DNA of 64,000 nucleotides from Diphasiastrum complanatum (GCA_029204225.1 CM055107.1:18588718-18652717), one strand, 5' to 3'. Positions 1 through 11,258 are shown, counted from the stretch's first letter. Numbers and translations are program-made. The notes: a model not told the origin generated them from the letters alone.

Positions 1-656
1 TATAAGTTTAGAATATTTTTTGTAGCCTCCAAACATAGGACTCTAACGTGCTTAGTGAAATAGCTATAACTCTTTTGTGGCCTTCAAAAATAGCAAGCTA
101 GGGTGCTAAGTAAAACATGAACTTTTGCAGCCCCCCAAAGATGGCATGTCGGCATGCTAGGCAAATCAACTCAAAAAAAAAATTTACTTCAAAATTTTCT
201 TCCTTTGGGATTTCATTATGGGATTCTTAACTATGTATAACCAAACCTCAATTCTTAATAATGAACATTCAAGTAATGGCATACCCATATCATGGCATAC
301 ATCAATGAGCCAATAACTCAATGAGAAAGAAACTTTTCTTTCTGCTCCACTTCTTCTTAAATCCGTTGATAGTGTTTAGAAAATTTCAAATTTGGATGAA
401 TTGAAAATTTGTTGGGTATCTTGGAGCCATAGAATCCTTATCTGAGATTCCTTGGAATTTTAGAGGGTCGTTTCTACTTGTGCATATACACTGCGCATCC
501 GAATGTCCGAATGTCTGCTCTACTTCTTCTTAAATCCATTAATAGTCCTTAGAAAATTTCAAATTTGGATCAATTGAAAGTTTGTTGGGTATGTTGGAGA
601 CATAGAATCCTTATCTGAGATTCCTTGGAATTTTAGAGGGTCGTTTCTACTTGTTA
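1..656. repeat. Spacer repeat S, copy A (cut by window edge)
   Basis: No gene is visible. The first 170 bases hold three diverged units of about 50 bp, each built on TTTTGTAGCC..CAAA..GTGCTA. Further on, a segment starting at 341 (TCTGCTCCACTTCTTCTTAA) is repeated at 514. Between the two lies a 32-bp wedge (481-512) that matches the family X integrase/RT linker. The same arrangement recurs near 14,970-15,622. Copy B at 5,721-6,197 matches only as far as the wedge. Confidence 0.75.
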
Positions 657-889
657 TTGGACTTTTGTGGAAGACAACATATTGGCCATAGTGATTGCAA
701 TATCCATGTAACCAGTAAAGCTACTAGCACACCCCAATGGACCCAAAATTTCATGTTTTGATTGTTCTTTACTAGATCAACATGCACTGATATGATGGGA
801 ACTTCTACCAATTCCTAATGGCTTCTAGCATATTGTTGTTGATGACAGCTGATCTTTGAATATTTGTATCCCAAGGCAAAGATGAGATT

Positions 890-2641
890 CTCCTGGATCT
901 ATCATATCGAACTCGTTCTAGAATGAAACACAAGATCTTTTGTCAGATGTATAGTGGATGTATTATCCATGAAGGGAATCAGTGGTTATTTTCTCCCAAC
1001 CCATCTAGAAATTGTTCGAGCCAGGCATTAGAGCAGTTTTGAGCTCCAAAAAGACCCTTTAAGAATTCGTGCAAGATGTAGTTTATATTATTAAAATATT
1101 ATAACACTAATACTTTTGACTTGCCATAACTTTTTAACCATAAAACAAAAGTATGCATCTAACATATCATTGGAAAGCCCTCGTTGAGCGCTTTCCAATG
1201 CACCAAACTCCTCTAAATTTGGACTTACCACTACAAAGTTATGCCATTTTTAGTGTGGAATCAAAATGTGGACTCAAAAAGTTACGGCACGTAGATTTCA
1301 AATTTGAGTGTTTTGATTGGTCCATGTGTAAGAAAAAATTGAGAAAAAAATATAAAAAGAATCTTTACAGATTTTTTTGGATTTAGAACTCCTCTAATGT
1401 CAGCTCATTAGCCATCTTGGCCGCAACAACGTATTCTGCCTCACAAGATGATTGGGCAATTATGGTCTGCTTCTTACTGACCCAAAGAATAGTTGCATCT
1501 GCTATTATAGTACATCCTCCTGAAACACGTTTGCAGTCGTCTTTCATGGATGCCCAGCTTGCATTACTGTAGGACTTCACCTAAAATCTTGTATCCCGAA
1601 AATAGCAAAAGTCGTAGTCCTTTGTATGATTTAGGTACTGTAGGATTCTCTTGGCAATTTCCATTGTACAGGTCCTAGATTCATATTAAATTGGCTCAGT
1701 ATGAACATTGCATAGGGAATGTCCGACGTATTATCTGCCAAGTAAAACAAAGAACCAATCAACCTTTTGTAAGGCTTATTGAGTAATGCTTTTGTTCATC
1801 TTGGTTTTTGGAACAGTCTTGGTTGGGGTCAAAACTGTACCAGGAACCGTTGGAGTATTTACTCCGATTAATTTTCTGAATGTACGTATCTTGATTGGTG
1901 TAGATACAGTCTACCACTCCGAAGATCTCTGTGAATTTGTAATCCTATGTAGCATTTTGCTTCTCCTAGGTCTGATATTGAAAGTGCTTGGAAATATCTT
2001 CCTTCACTTGTGTAATCAGCTTATCCCTTCTTGATAGGATCAGTGTGTCATCTACATAGACATCGATGATGATGATTTCTCCATCTATGACTTCCATATA
2101 GACATTATAATCAGCCATTAGGGGTTGGAAACCCAAGGATCTGAGAGCATGATCCTTCTTCTTGTACCATTGTTGCCACTATTTTCGTCCATAGATGCTT
2201 TTATGCATCCAGCAGGCATAATCAGCAAATGATTTACATCATGGTGGTTGATCCATATACAACTCTTTTTTAAAATCCCCATGCGAGAAAGTTGTCTTAT
2301 CATTTACAATGTGGATCTTCAAATTATAGGCTACTGCATATGCAATCAATAGATGTATAAATGTATGCTTGACAATAGGAGAAAAGGTTTTAGTGTAATC
2401 AATACCATATTTATGTGAAAAACCTTTTGCAACTAGCCTAGCTTTGTATCTTGAGACCTTGTTGTCTGGTCCATACTTGTTGTCTGGTCCATACTTGTAT
2501 TTGTAGATCCATTTGCATTTGACATGCTTCATGTCGTCTGATATGGGTTCAAGTGTCCACACCCTGTTTTGCTCCATGGAGTTTATTTCTTTTTCCATGG
2601 CTTTTATCCACTTTTCCTTGTCTGGATTGTCAATAGCTTTA
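890..2641 (-). pseudogene. W1: copia RT and RNase H relic, interrupted by a MITE
   Basis: Read on the minus strand this is the pol end of a Ty1/copia element. RT begins near 2,598 with MEKEINSMEQNRVWTLEP and runs through CKWIYKYK and [16 protein letters not shown]. The YVDD active-site motif (DVYVDDTLILSRRDK) falls around 2,035-2,075. RNase H follows (CEAEYVVAAKMANEL, about 1,400-1,480) and continues past the MITE as LEQFLDGLGENN and VFHSRT. Several stops and frameshifts make it non-functional. A six-residue repeat, YGPDNK twice in a row, lies in the RT N-terminus and is shared with W2. Coordinates up to 2,641 match W2 at an offset of 14,966. Confidence 0.85.
1026..1399. mobile_element. Fold-back MITE, copy 1
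   Basis: A 374-bp element starts CATTAGAGCAGTTTT and ends AACTCCTCTAATG, which read inward from both ends gives CATTAG(A/G)G(C/G)AGTT followed by CAAAAAGACCC-like sequence. The two halves pair imperfectly along their length. The centre is a hairpin, CATTGGAAAGC with GCTTTCCAATG 11 bases apart. It interrupts W1 RNase H coding just after the codons for ANEL. The target duplication is unclear. Matching copies lie at 15,992, 33,510 and 44,140. Confidence 0.8.
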
Positions 2642-2935
2642 GTTCTATCTCATCCAAATATGAGGGCCTCAAACCTCAATATGGTCTTGTACAATCATAG
2701 GAATCTCATCATTTGCAATTGTATTTTCTTTTCCCGTCATTTCCATATCATTTGGAGCTTGGATGAGTGGTTCAAGTTCTTCCAAAACCTCAAAAATGGG
2801 TCGTGGTTCATCGTGTGTATAATGTTACAATGTCTTTTCCTTCAAACACACGTTGTTTTCTTGCATTAAGTTGGATCACTTACCACCATTTTGTGTCTAT
2901 TCGATCTGGATGAGATATAATCTGCCAAAAAATTA
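2642..2935 (-). pseudogene. Possible copia integrase-RT linker fragment
   Basis: Homology with W2 stops abruptly at 2,641. On the minus strand this stretch reads as an acidic, stop-containing peptide (PIFEVLEELEPLIQAPND, then NDEIPMIVQDHIE). That resembles the low-complexity linker between integrase and RT in copia polyproteins. No catalytic motif is present, so the assignment rests on position and composition only. Confidence 0.35.
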
Positions 2936-2965
2936 AAAAATTAAGTTAGTCCTATAAAATCGATA

Positions 2966-2999
<34 letters not shown>

Positions 3000-3107
3000 T
3001 GTGTGTTTGTGTGCATGTGCGTGTGTGTTTTACATTTTGCATTGATTTAGGATTTAGGGTAGTAGATGAATAGATAGTGTTTCATGGTTATTGAATGTTA
3101 GATTTGT

Positions 3108-3199
<92 letters not shown>

Positions 3200-3262
3200 A
3201 GATTAGTATAATTCAATGGAAATTATTAGAGAGAGAGAGAGAGAGAGTTTTGCATTTTGACA
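2936..3262. repeat. GA/GT compound minisatellite
   Basis: Pure GA runs (up to about 80 bases near 3,114-3,196) alternate with a conserved unit of about 110 bp. The unit contains TTTTACATTTTGCATTGATT, GGGTAGTAGATGAATAGATA and TTGAATGTTAGATTTG. The same unit recurs near 26.8, 32.4, 37.5, 43.1, 53.7 and 54.2 kb. Confidence 0.85.
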
Positions 3263-3970
3263 TGTGTGTGTTATAGCATATTATTAATATAAGATTTTAT
3301 TCTTTGAATCTATCAACCCTAAATTCATTGATTTGATTTAGTTTGCTATTTTGGACATAGTTATTTATTTGGCAATTGAGGCCAAATTTCATATTATATT
3401 TAGAATTTGACTTTTCAAAGCTATATTTGTCTGGAAGAATTTGAATTACCACTTTTAGAAAGTAAGAAAAATAGCAAGAGGTCAAGTTTAGTAGATTCAA
3501 ATTTGAATGTTGGAGACATCGAATCTAGTCCACATTAAATGATAGGGGTTTTGTTATGGAGGGAATCCAAATTCATTAATGATGCATGTATCTACTATAA
3601 AAGGATGTAAACTCGTGGGAGAAAGGATTCTTCTCTCTCTCATCTCATTTCATGCTTGTACATGAGTTCTCTTGGGTTGATCTATCCATTGGTGCACTAT
3701 CTTGATGATATCTTGCAATGTAGTGTGTAGAATGCTCATATTTTGCTATATTCGGATCCACACGTGAAATACAATAGGTTACTAATTTTGTATGGACAAC
3801 AATGTCATGTTATCATAAGTTTAATATTTGATCAATATCATTTTGAGTTTGCATCTCTTTCATTAAGTAGACGTTGATTTTCTCCATTTCAAATGGTGTA
3901 AATTGTGTTGTCATTCAAACCAAAGATCAATAGATGATTTTGGATCTTAATGATTGACAAAATATTCACA
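3263..3970 (+). repeat. Y-LTR, copy 1 (plus orientation)
   Basis: The segment starts near TGTGTGTTATAG and ends ATTCACA. It aligns by eye, in the opposite orientation, with the LTR of the complete element at 55,774-61,473: shared blocks include GAGGCCAA, the GGAGGGAA box, TATAAAAGGATGTAA (TATA-like, 3,596-3,604), CATTGGTGCACTAT, TCTTGCAAT and CCACACGTG. The family Z coding sequence beside it is on the other strand, so this is not that element's own terminus. Best read as a solo or truncated LTR. Confidence 0.65.
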
Positions 3971-5400
3971 TATAAAGTCTTTATAGGCCTTCTTTGTTGA
4001 CAAGTATCCAACCATGATCCATGAACTTGGATCAACTTTTTTCCTTGTTTACAAGGGAATATTAGCAAAGCAAGTACTTCCAAAACCTCAAAGGTGATCA
4101 ATCTTAGGCTTGATGTTGAACAAGACTTCATATGGTGTATTTCCTCCAAGACCTCCATCACTCCTAAAAGCTTTGATCTTCAATGAGAATTCCATCTCAA
4201 CATATGCTTCGAATAATAGGAAATATTCATGCACCATAAATCTTGAAGAAAGAAGATACAACTTAGTATATCTTGTGAAATCATCAATAAAAGTAACAAA
4301 GCAATTGGCACCTCCCTTGCTTTTAGATGATACAAAATGTACATCCGAGTGTATCAACTCTAATAGAAGACCTTGTAAATGGCTTCTTATGTGATTTTGC
4401 TATTGCACAAGCCTCGCATGGCTTGATCTATTTGGAAAGTGATCTTGGTATGCCAATTGCTTTTGCATCCTTGACCATAGAAAACATGGATTTGAAATTC
4501 GGATGTCTCAATCTCCTATGCCATAATTCCTCGAAAATATTAGTCCTAAAAGGCAACATCACAAGACTTTGCACTTTCATGTGGATCTAGCTTGAAAATA
4601 CCAGCATATCTAGATCCATGTGCTAGGATCTCATCACCTTTCTTAATAGTACAAGTATTGATATTAAAAATTAACATCAAGACATTTTCAAGCATCTTTC
4701 CAACACTTATGATGTTCGTTGTGATTCTAGGAACAAAAAGAACATTGGAAAGAGATAAAATCTTAGAAGATGCAAGCTTTAAGGGAATACTCCCAATTCC
4801 TTTAATGTATATTGATTTCTTAATTCCTTTATAAGGTACAATAGAATGACAAGAATTCTTGTAGCATCACATGTGTGATGAAGCTTCACTATCAATGTAG
4901 CTTGATCCATCTTTTTTGAAGGGTATCTTGATAACATAAGGGATCCTTCTCCCTCACTTGCAGTATAGTCTTCTTTCTCATTGGTGATGTTGTCTCACTT
5001 GAGTTGATTCTTCTTCTTAAATCAAGTAGAGGCGTAATGCCCTTTCTTGCCACAAAAAAAACACGATCTTCTTCTTCTTGAACTTGGAGGCAGAAGGATG
5101 TGATGAATCATCTTCTTCTCCATCTTTGTCTTTGTCCTTTGCTTTGTCTTTGTTTAAGACATGATATTGTTTCTTGTTCCTCCCTTTGAGCTTGTCTTTG
5201 ACAAATAGAGATTTGCCATCTTCAATATGATTAGGAGATAGCTTTTCCATTCTCAAAAGCTTGTACTTTTGTCTTGCTTCTTCGAAAATAAGAATTTCTT
5301 GAAGGGTCTCCAAACTTGTTAACTCGTCCTTGATAGCAAAGGTCTGGACAAGGTTTTCATAGTCTTCTTTCGAGCCATTAAGTATGACTTGAACTAGCTC
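3971..5400 (-). pseudogene. Z1: copia gag (C-terminal part), protease and shortened integrase
   Basis: In minus-strand order it holds gag from about 5,400 (ETLQEIL, KLLRMEKLSPNHIEDGKSLF), a lysine/aspartate-rich stretch, a damaged CCHC knuckle, the protease region (about 4,560-4,930), the pre-integrase domain, and integrase with DDFTRYTKLYLLSSRF (about 4,250). After FRSDGG the sequence jumps straight to GNTPYEVLFNIKPK. The segment that should hold the third catalytic residue (Glu) is absent, so the integrase cannot work. Z2, Z3 and Z4 have the same gap. No RT follows; the next sequence is the oppositely oriented Y-LTR. Confidence 0.85.
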
Positions 5401-6197
5401 AATGGTATTGTGCTCACTAGCTTTTCATTTTCCAATACCAAAAAAGGCTTGAAGACCATAGCATGAGCCACTATCTCATGTGAATAATTCACAACCATTA
5501 AACTTTCTCATGTAAAACAAATTGTATAGTCTATGTGATAATGCAAGTACCAAACTTGTGTAGATATCAAATCATCATTGTCATGAGCAATATCCACTTT
5601 TAAGAGATTAAATCATATTTTTGTACATACATTACAAGTTTGATAGGTTGAAAAACTCAAACTATAAAATATAAAAGGTATTTGACACATTTGAGAACTA
5701 AATTTTGGGGAAAGATATTAGTTTAGAATATTTTTTGTAGCCTCCAAACATAGGACTCTAACGTGCTTAGTGAAATAGCTATAACTCTTTTGTGGCCTTC
5801 AAAAATAGCAAGCTAGGGTGCTAAGTAAAACATGAACTTTTGTAGCCCCCCAAAGATGGCATGTCGGCATGCTAGGCAAATCAACTCAAAAAAAAAATTT
5901 ACTTCAAAATTTTCTTCCTTTGGGATTTCATTATGGGATTCTTAACTATGTATAACCAAACCTCAATTCTTAATAATGAACATTCAAGTAATGGCATACC
6001 CATATCATGGCATACATCAATGAGCCAATAACTCAATGAGAAAGAAACTTTTCTTTCTGCTCCACTTCTTCTTAAATCCGTTGATAGTGTTTAGAAAATT
6101 TCAAATTTGGATGAATTGAAAATTTGTTGGGTATGTTGGAGCCATAGAATCCTTATCTGAGATTCCTTGGAATTTTAGCGGGTCGTTTCTACTTGTG
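5401..6197. repeat. Spacer repeat S, copy B
   Basis: Non-coding, AT-rich. From about 5,721 it repeats positions 5-480, including the three ~50-bp units. The first 320 bases also occur at 14,650-14,970, and a short piece occurs at 48,353-48,422. At 6,197/6,198 it runs into family X linker sequence (TGCATATACACTGCGCATCC), the probable source of the 32-bp wedge in copies A and C. Confidence 0.7.
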
Positions 6198-7579
6198 CAT
6201 ATACACTGCGCATCCGAATGTCCGAACATGTGCTAAATTTGGCTTTGACTACCACCATTGCTCATGAGGAGCTTTATCCAGTATTTGAGATTTCAGAATA
6301 CGATTTTGAAGATAATTTGATGTAGCCACTGCTTCTGCCCACAACTATTTTGGTGCTTTCGCATGAGCCATCATACACTTGCAGTTTCCATAAGTGTACG
6401 ATTCCTTCGTTCAGCTATTCCATTGTGCTGAGGTGTGTAAGATGCAGTCTTAGTGTGCATAGTACCTTGATCAGTACAGTAAGCTTTGAATTCGTTGGAA
6501 ATGTACTCATCTCCACGATATGTGCAAATCTGCTTCAACTTATTGCATGTTTGCTTCTCAGCCCAATTTGTATACTCAATGAATTTCTCACAAGCTTCAG
6601 ATTTAGTACATATATACTATACTACAGCGAACTTGCTGAAGTCATCAATAAACGTGATGAAGTACTTTGCATCACCCAACGATAATACTCCAAATGGTCC
6701 GCAAATATCTGAATGCACAATTTCAAGTACCTTAGTTGCTTTATAAACATCCTTACTGAAAGGTGTTCTAGTCATCTTGCCTTTAAGACAAGATTCACAC
6801 GTAGTTTGAATATCTTTACTTTTGATTTCGACTCCTTGAATTCTCTGACTTTTGTTGGCTTGGTACAAGGCTTTCATGTTCATGTGACGTAGCCTTTTGT
6901 GCCACATTATATCTGTTGATTCTTGAGTTTGATTTGCTTGTTCGAATGTTCAAGTGATATAAATTTTCTTCTCTGTTACCATTAGCAACCAAGTTATCAG
7001 GATATTCCTCGTATAGTTTACAAGAGTTCTTTGTAAAGATTACTGACATGTCTGTATAGAATTAGATGAACAACATAGATCAGCACTAACTTAAGCTACT
7101 TAGTTCCTTGTTGCCATGTCTTCTGCTGCTCTGGAGCATTATGCTTTGTCTTCGACATAGTTTGAATCTGAAGGTTCACTTCGATTCTGCTCCTTTTTGT
7201 TTCTGGGATTCTGATAACAGTCTACTGCTGCATGACCCCATTTATGACAATGAATGCATTCAATCTTTGGATTTAACCAACACTTTTCTTCTATGTAACC
7301 TGATCTTCTACATCTGTTGCAGATCTTCTTATCACCAGAATTCTTCTGTTGTTTTCTAGATTGTTGTTCATTAGTCTTAGACTCATTCTTCTTAGATGAC
7401 TCCCTCTTAAACATAGACTTCTTAGAAGATTTATTCTTTTGAGTAAATAGAGCTTTCTCGGAATCACCATTGTCATCATAGCCTTCACGAGCTTCTACTT
7501 CCTCCTTAATTCCATCTATTGCCTTTTGAAGTGTCATAGTCACATCTTTCGCCAATAAGGTTCTTGTTGTGTGGAATGA
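6198..7579 (-). pseudogene. X1 (first part): copia integrase to gag zinc knuckles
   Basis: The minus strand gives gag C-terminal sequence (about 7,140-7,579: SFHTTRTLLAKD, DGIKEEVEA, then CCHC knuckles CNRCRRSGYIEEKC and CIHCHKWGHAAVDC). The integrase zinc-binding and core regions follow: WHKRLRHMNMKALYQANKSQ and LEIVHSDICGPF near 6,690-6,910. Protease is missing: relative to X2, about 220 bases are deleted at 7,058, including the DSGA site. The second integrase catalytic Asp is replaced by Tyr (CTYRGDEY, near 6,520). Gag coding stops at 7,579, where a complete LTR element is inserted, and resumes at 12,342. Confidence 0.85.
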
Positions 7580-7584
7580 CCTGG

Positions 7585-8696
7585 TGTAGCGCAGGCATCC
7601 CAAAGGGAGCCGGGAACACGACTTAGCTTCCCAGCCTTCAACTCTTGCCATCTAAACCCACTTGACATACAAGCAGCCAATCGCCAACAATGATCAGACT
7701 TAACCAACTTGAAGTTCCGAAAACCAACATTGAGATCCAACATGGTGCCATGCCAGATCGGGAGTCCCAATGTGGGTGACTTCCCTCCGCGCCAGCCACC
7801 CGACATACATCAAACTTAACCAACTCGAAGCTTCGTTACAAATGAGTAACATCCATTCCAAGCAATTGGTCTGACTTACATCAGACTTAACCAACTGCAA
7901 GCTTCGTCACGAGCGTTGGAAGCCAACCTGGCGCCATGCCAGACTGGACAGCCAGAAACAGGTAACTTCCACCCAAGCAAGCCATCAAACTCAGCCAACA
8001 AGTTAGAGCCCATTTCCCAAGAGCTTAACCCATTCACGTTCATGCAAAGAACACTCAGAACCACAAGCCGCGACAGATGTGGAGACAACCAGTTCTTGGA
8101 CCAAATGGTCCCGACAGATACCACTGGCGGCACAAACCGAATGGTCACGATGGCATACCGCTAGTGTCCTGGGATACGACCCTTAGCTATGTGCCAAATT
8201 AAGAAGTTTGAAGCGGCCTTACAATTGGCGCTTTTACCGAACACTAAAACCCAGAAGGTAATCAGAGTCAGTTTGAGCAAAAACCACTTTATTGATAAAT
8301 CTGAGAAGGTTACATTTCAAGTGTGTGACCGACCCTAGTCTTCGGGACGCTAGCATGCCAAGGTGAGTGCCAGGACAACATTCCAGCAAGGGAGTCTGAG
8401 ACTTGGTTGGAGCTCGCCCTAAGTCGCAACCCGCACTCCCCTATAGTATTGGTGAGATTCGCCACCTCCCCTCATACCAAGTACTCTACTTGGTAAAGCA
8501 CGTTTTCTCTCTCTAGAATTTTATCTCTCTAGAAAGTCATTTTCTCTCTCTAGATTTTATGGATCCCTAGACTTCCTTTAATCATGCCTAGATCGTGTGA
8601 GGTGATTGCACATCGATTTAAGCTCTCTGGACTTCGCTAGAACCGATCAAAGATTTTCAGCCATAGGAACTTGGCATCGGCTGGATTCTGGTCACA
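7585..8696 (-). repeat. 3' LTR of the non-coding element
   Basis: It matches 11,273-12,336 throughout. Its terminus differs: after GGAACTTGGC this copy has about 14 extra bases before GGTCACA, while the other copy ends GCTGGCAACA. A few extra-base differences (such as ATACCACTGGCGGCACAAACC near 8,119) show the two LTRs have diverged, so the insertion is not recent. Short open frames inside the LTR in several phases are not supported as genes. Confidence 0.85.
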
Positions 8697-8697
8697 G

Positions 8698-8770
8698 TGG
8701 CGCCGGGAGCAGCAGGGGCGCTGTTGGCGCCGGGGGCAATGCTGGCGCCAGTGGCACTGGAAGTAAAGGT
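8698..8770. other. GC-rich GGCGCC-repeat patch
   Basis: Just inside the left LTR, a GC-rich patch in otherwise AT-rich DNA carries GGCGCC three times (about 8,700, 8,725 and 8,745), joined by GCAGCAGGGG and GGGGCAATGCT spacers. One frame reads as a Gly/Ala/Ser-rich peptide but has no homology signal. The place where a polypurine tract would be expected carries this instead. Confidence 0.6.
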
Positions 8771-9369
8771 TGTAAAGGTCGCTTTACAAGATCCACCCCA
8801 CCTTTATAAAATCTGATGTCCTCATCAGATGTCAGATTAAAGTAAAGGTGTCTCCCAATTAAAATAAATATACATTTAAGCTACTTTGCACAGTACTCAA
8901 TTTACTGGCCACTTTCTATTAACATTGAAGCTGGCACACCACAAGTTGGAGGCTCAGCTCTTTGTACTGAAAAATTACATAACTTGAAAATATCTCTTTG
9001 TCTGGAAAAAGCGTAGATTTTATATCGCTTACGTAAAACCCAAGAACCTTATTAATTGGTGACAGAGGCCTTTCTGTGAAATGTTCGCCCCTGTCGCTTC
9101 TGACTTTTTGACTTTGGAACTCCTTTGAGCTCCTAATTTGTCCTTGATGCACTTTGTGCTGAGCTCCCTGAGCTCCAGATTTGATCAATTCCGCACAGGT
9201 ATCAAGGCTCCCTAAGCCAAAGGATTTATCGTTTGATTGCCCACTTTATGGTCCACTCCGTGCCTTGTTGCTTCTTCACCTTGATTTCTCTCCTTGTACT
9301 AGCCTAATCTTGATACTTTTCCTTCTTGGCTCTTTAAGGTAGGCAAAGATTGAGTACTCCGCAATGCAC

Positions 9370-9745
9370 CTCTCACTTAGCTTGAAGTAGCTCTTTGAAT
9401 TAGCCCAAATGTAACCATTGACCTGATGGAGTGCCAAAGGGTCGCACCAGTTTGATCCGCATACGAACTATCTCTTCGCGTTTGTTTGAAGCACCATGTC
9501 CGTCGCGCAAAACTTGACTTTCACAATTTTATCACTGATTAGTTGCCTCACAGTCAAAACAAGAAGTGTACATCAAGCTTGGCTTCAAGTAGCTCTCTTT
9601 GAATCAGACACATGCACCCAGAGTTTGCACTAGTCTGATCTCAACATGAACTGTCCCTTAGCATCCGTTCGAAATACCAAGTCTCTCATGCAAGACTTAA
9701 CTTTCACATTTCCTTCATTGATCAGCTGCCTTACACGTAACACAA
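9370..9745. repeat. Imperfect tandem duplication inside the non-coding element
   Basis: Two segments of about 180 bp (starting near 9,375 and 9,575) share, in order, GCTTGAAGTAGCTCT or GCTTCAAGTAGCTCT, TTTGAAT or GAATTAG, a TGATC(C/T) block with GAACTATC or GAACTGTC, and CAAAACTTGACTTTCAC or CAAGACTTAACTTTCAC. They look like an old duplication. The rest of 8,770-10,640 shows no gene I can support. Confidence 0.5.
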
Positions 9746-10641
9746 GCTAGCGTACTCATATGTTTCCTCATCATTGCTGGTCCAGAGAAAGCCTATAACA
9801 AGCTTTCCTTTCCACAACAAAAGCTTGTCAACTTATTAGGTCCAAAGTTCGCCAGTCTCCTCGTGTGAGTATGGCTAGGTCACCTTGAATTCGCTCCCGT
9901 TTTGATCAACTTTCACTCAAAATTTGCCCCAAGAGAGAGGTGGGTGTGATAGTTCCCCCTCCACTTATAAAATCAGTTGATCGGACTTAGAGTAGAGTTC
10001 TTCAGACAAAAAGTCTTTCCAACACTTTGCTTCCCATCTGCTACGATTATGGCTCGATCCAACTTGTTGCCAATCTCTGAAGAGGATCCCAGTCTTTCCC
10101 AAACCCAGCTAATACTGGATATCACCCATTCTTAGTGAGTTTCAGTTTCGAAGGTGGCCGTCCCAAATGAAGACCAACTGCTCCATAGAAGATCTCCCCT
10201 GAAATTGCCCTTTCCAACTTTTGACTTCCTGCTTGCGTCTGGTGGGCGTTGTCGCAAATGAAACTAACCCAAGAAATAGGCTAGCCATCCATCCTTTGCA
10301 AACATTGAGTCATTTCGTTGCCGTTCATGTGCGAGTACTTGAACTGCAAATCCGCCCCACAAATTCTATAGTCCTCTTTGTTTGATGGTATCAGCCTCCA
10401 AAAGAAAGATTCCTTCTCGAGCCATCAGCTCCTTGTATCACAAGCAATCATGCAAACCAGGCAAAGCATGAGTACTAAGACTCACCACGAATACATACAA
10501 GCGAGACACTTAGGCAGGTTTACTAACAGGTAACAAAGACAAGGTCCCCCTTTGAGATAGTCCTGCCAAAGGAACTTTGTCTAGCCGCGCCCATACAGAT
10601 TGATCACGGAATCAACCCACAGAGAACATCTCTCCAACTAT

Positions 10642-11190
10642 CCGTGCTTTCACCATTAAGCAGCACATTGCCTCAGTCATGCCCCATCACTTTTTGGTCG
10701 ATAGCCCTTATAGCTAAACAATCGACAGCTATCCTTGAATATACCACCCCCGTGGACGTACCTGTACTTTCACCGTTAGGCAGCACATTGCCTCAGTAAT
10801 GCCCCCACCAAATCTAGTCAATAGCCCTTATAGCTAAACGATCGGCAATATACCACCCCAATTGTGGACGCACCCGTGCTTTCACCGTTAGGCAACACAT
10901 TGCCTCAGTAACGCCCCCACCAAATTTGGTCGATAGCCCTTATAGCTAAACGAATGGTGGCTATCGCAAATATGTCACCTCGCACCTCACAGGGCACAGA
11001 CCGTGCTTACACCAACCTAATGGCAGCACATTGCCTCATCTGTCCTACGTGCAGACGATGCCAGGTCCAAACCACGGAAACTAACCGTGCTTACACCTCA
11101 AGGGCAGCACCTTGACTCATCAAGCCCCCGCTCTGCCGACCACCCCGACCATGGACACCCGTGCTTACACTATGGGAAGCACCTTGCACA
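10642..11190. repeat. Degenerate tandem array inside the non-coding element
   Basis: Units begin CCGTGCTTTCACC or CCGTGCTTACACC and continue with (G)GCAGCACATTGCCTCA, near 10,642, 10,762, 10,874, 11,001, 11,085 and 11,159. The first three are about 113-127 bp and share ATAGCCCTTATAGCTAAACG. The last three are shortened. The array ends about 70 bases before the primer-binding site, so it occupies the leader of the element. Confidence 0.75.
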
Positions 11191-11258
11191 ACAGTTGTCT
11201 TGATGAACCCCAAACAGTGGCCATTTCTGTGAGATCCACATAGCTGACCGGCCAGTCG

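Noticed and set aside
3114-3196. CRISPR-like or satellite array
   Set aside because: GA microsatellite with no spaced unique spacers, in a plant retrotransposon setting.
6350-6685. Plus-strand frame of 111 codons, with relatives at 30,293 and 40,960
   Set aside because: Antisense of X integrase. Conservation between copies is explained by the minus-strand coding and common descent.
8919-9188. Possible integrase motif (VRSDRGEHF) inside the non-coding element
   Set aside because: Only a few residues resemble the integrase second-Asp motif. Flanking residues do not continue the domain, and the composition is low-complexity.
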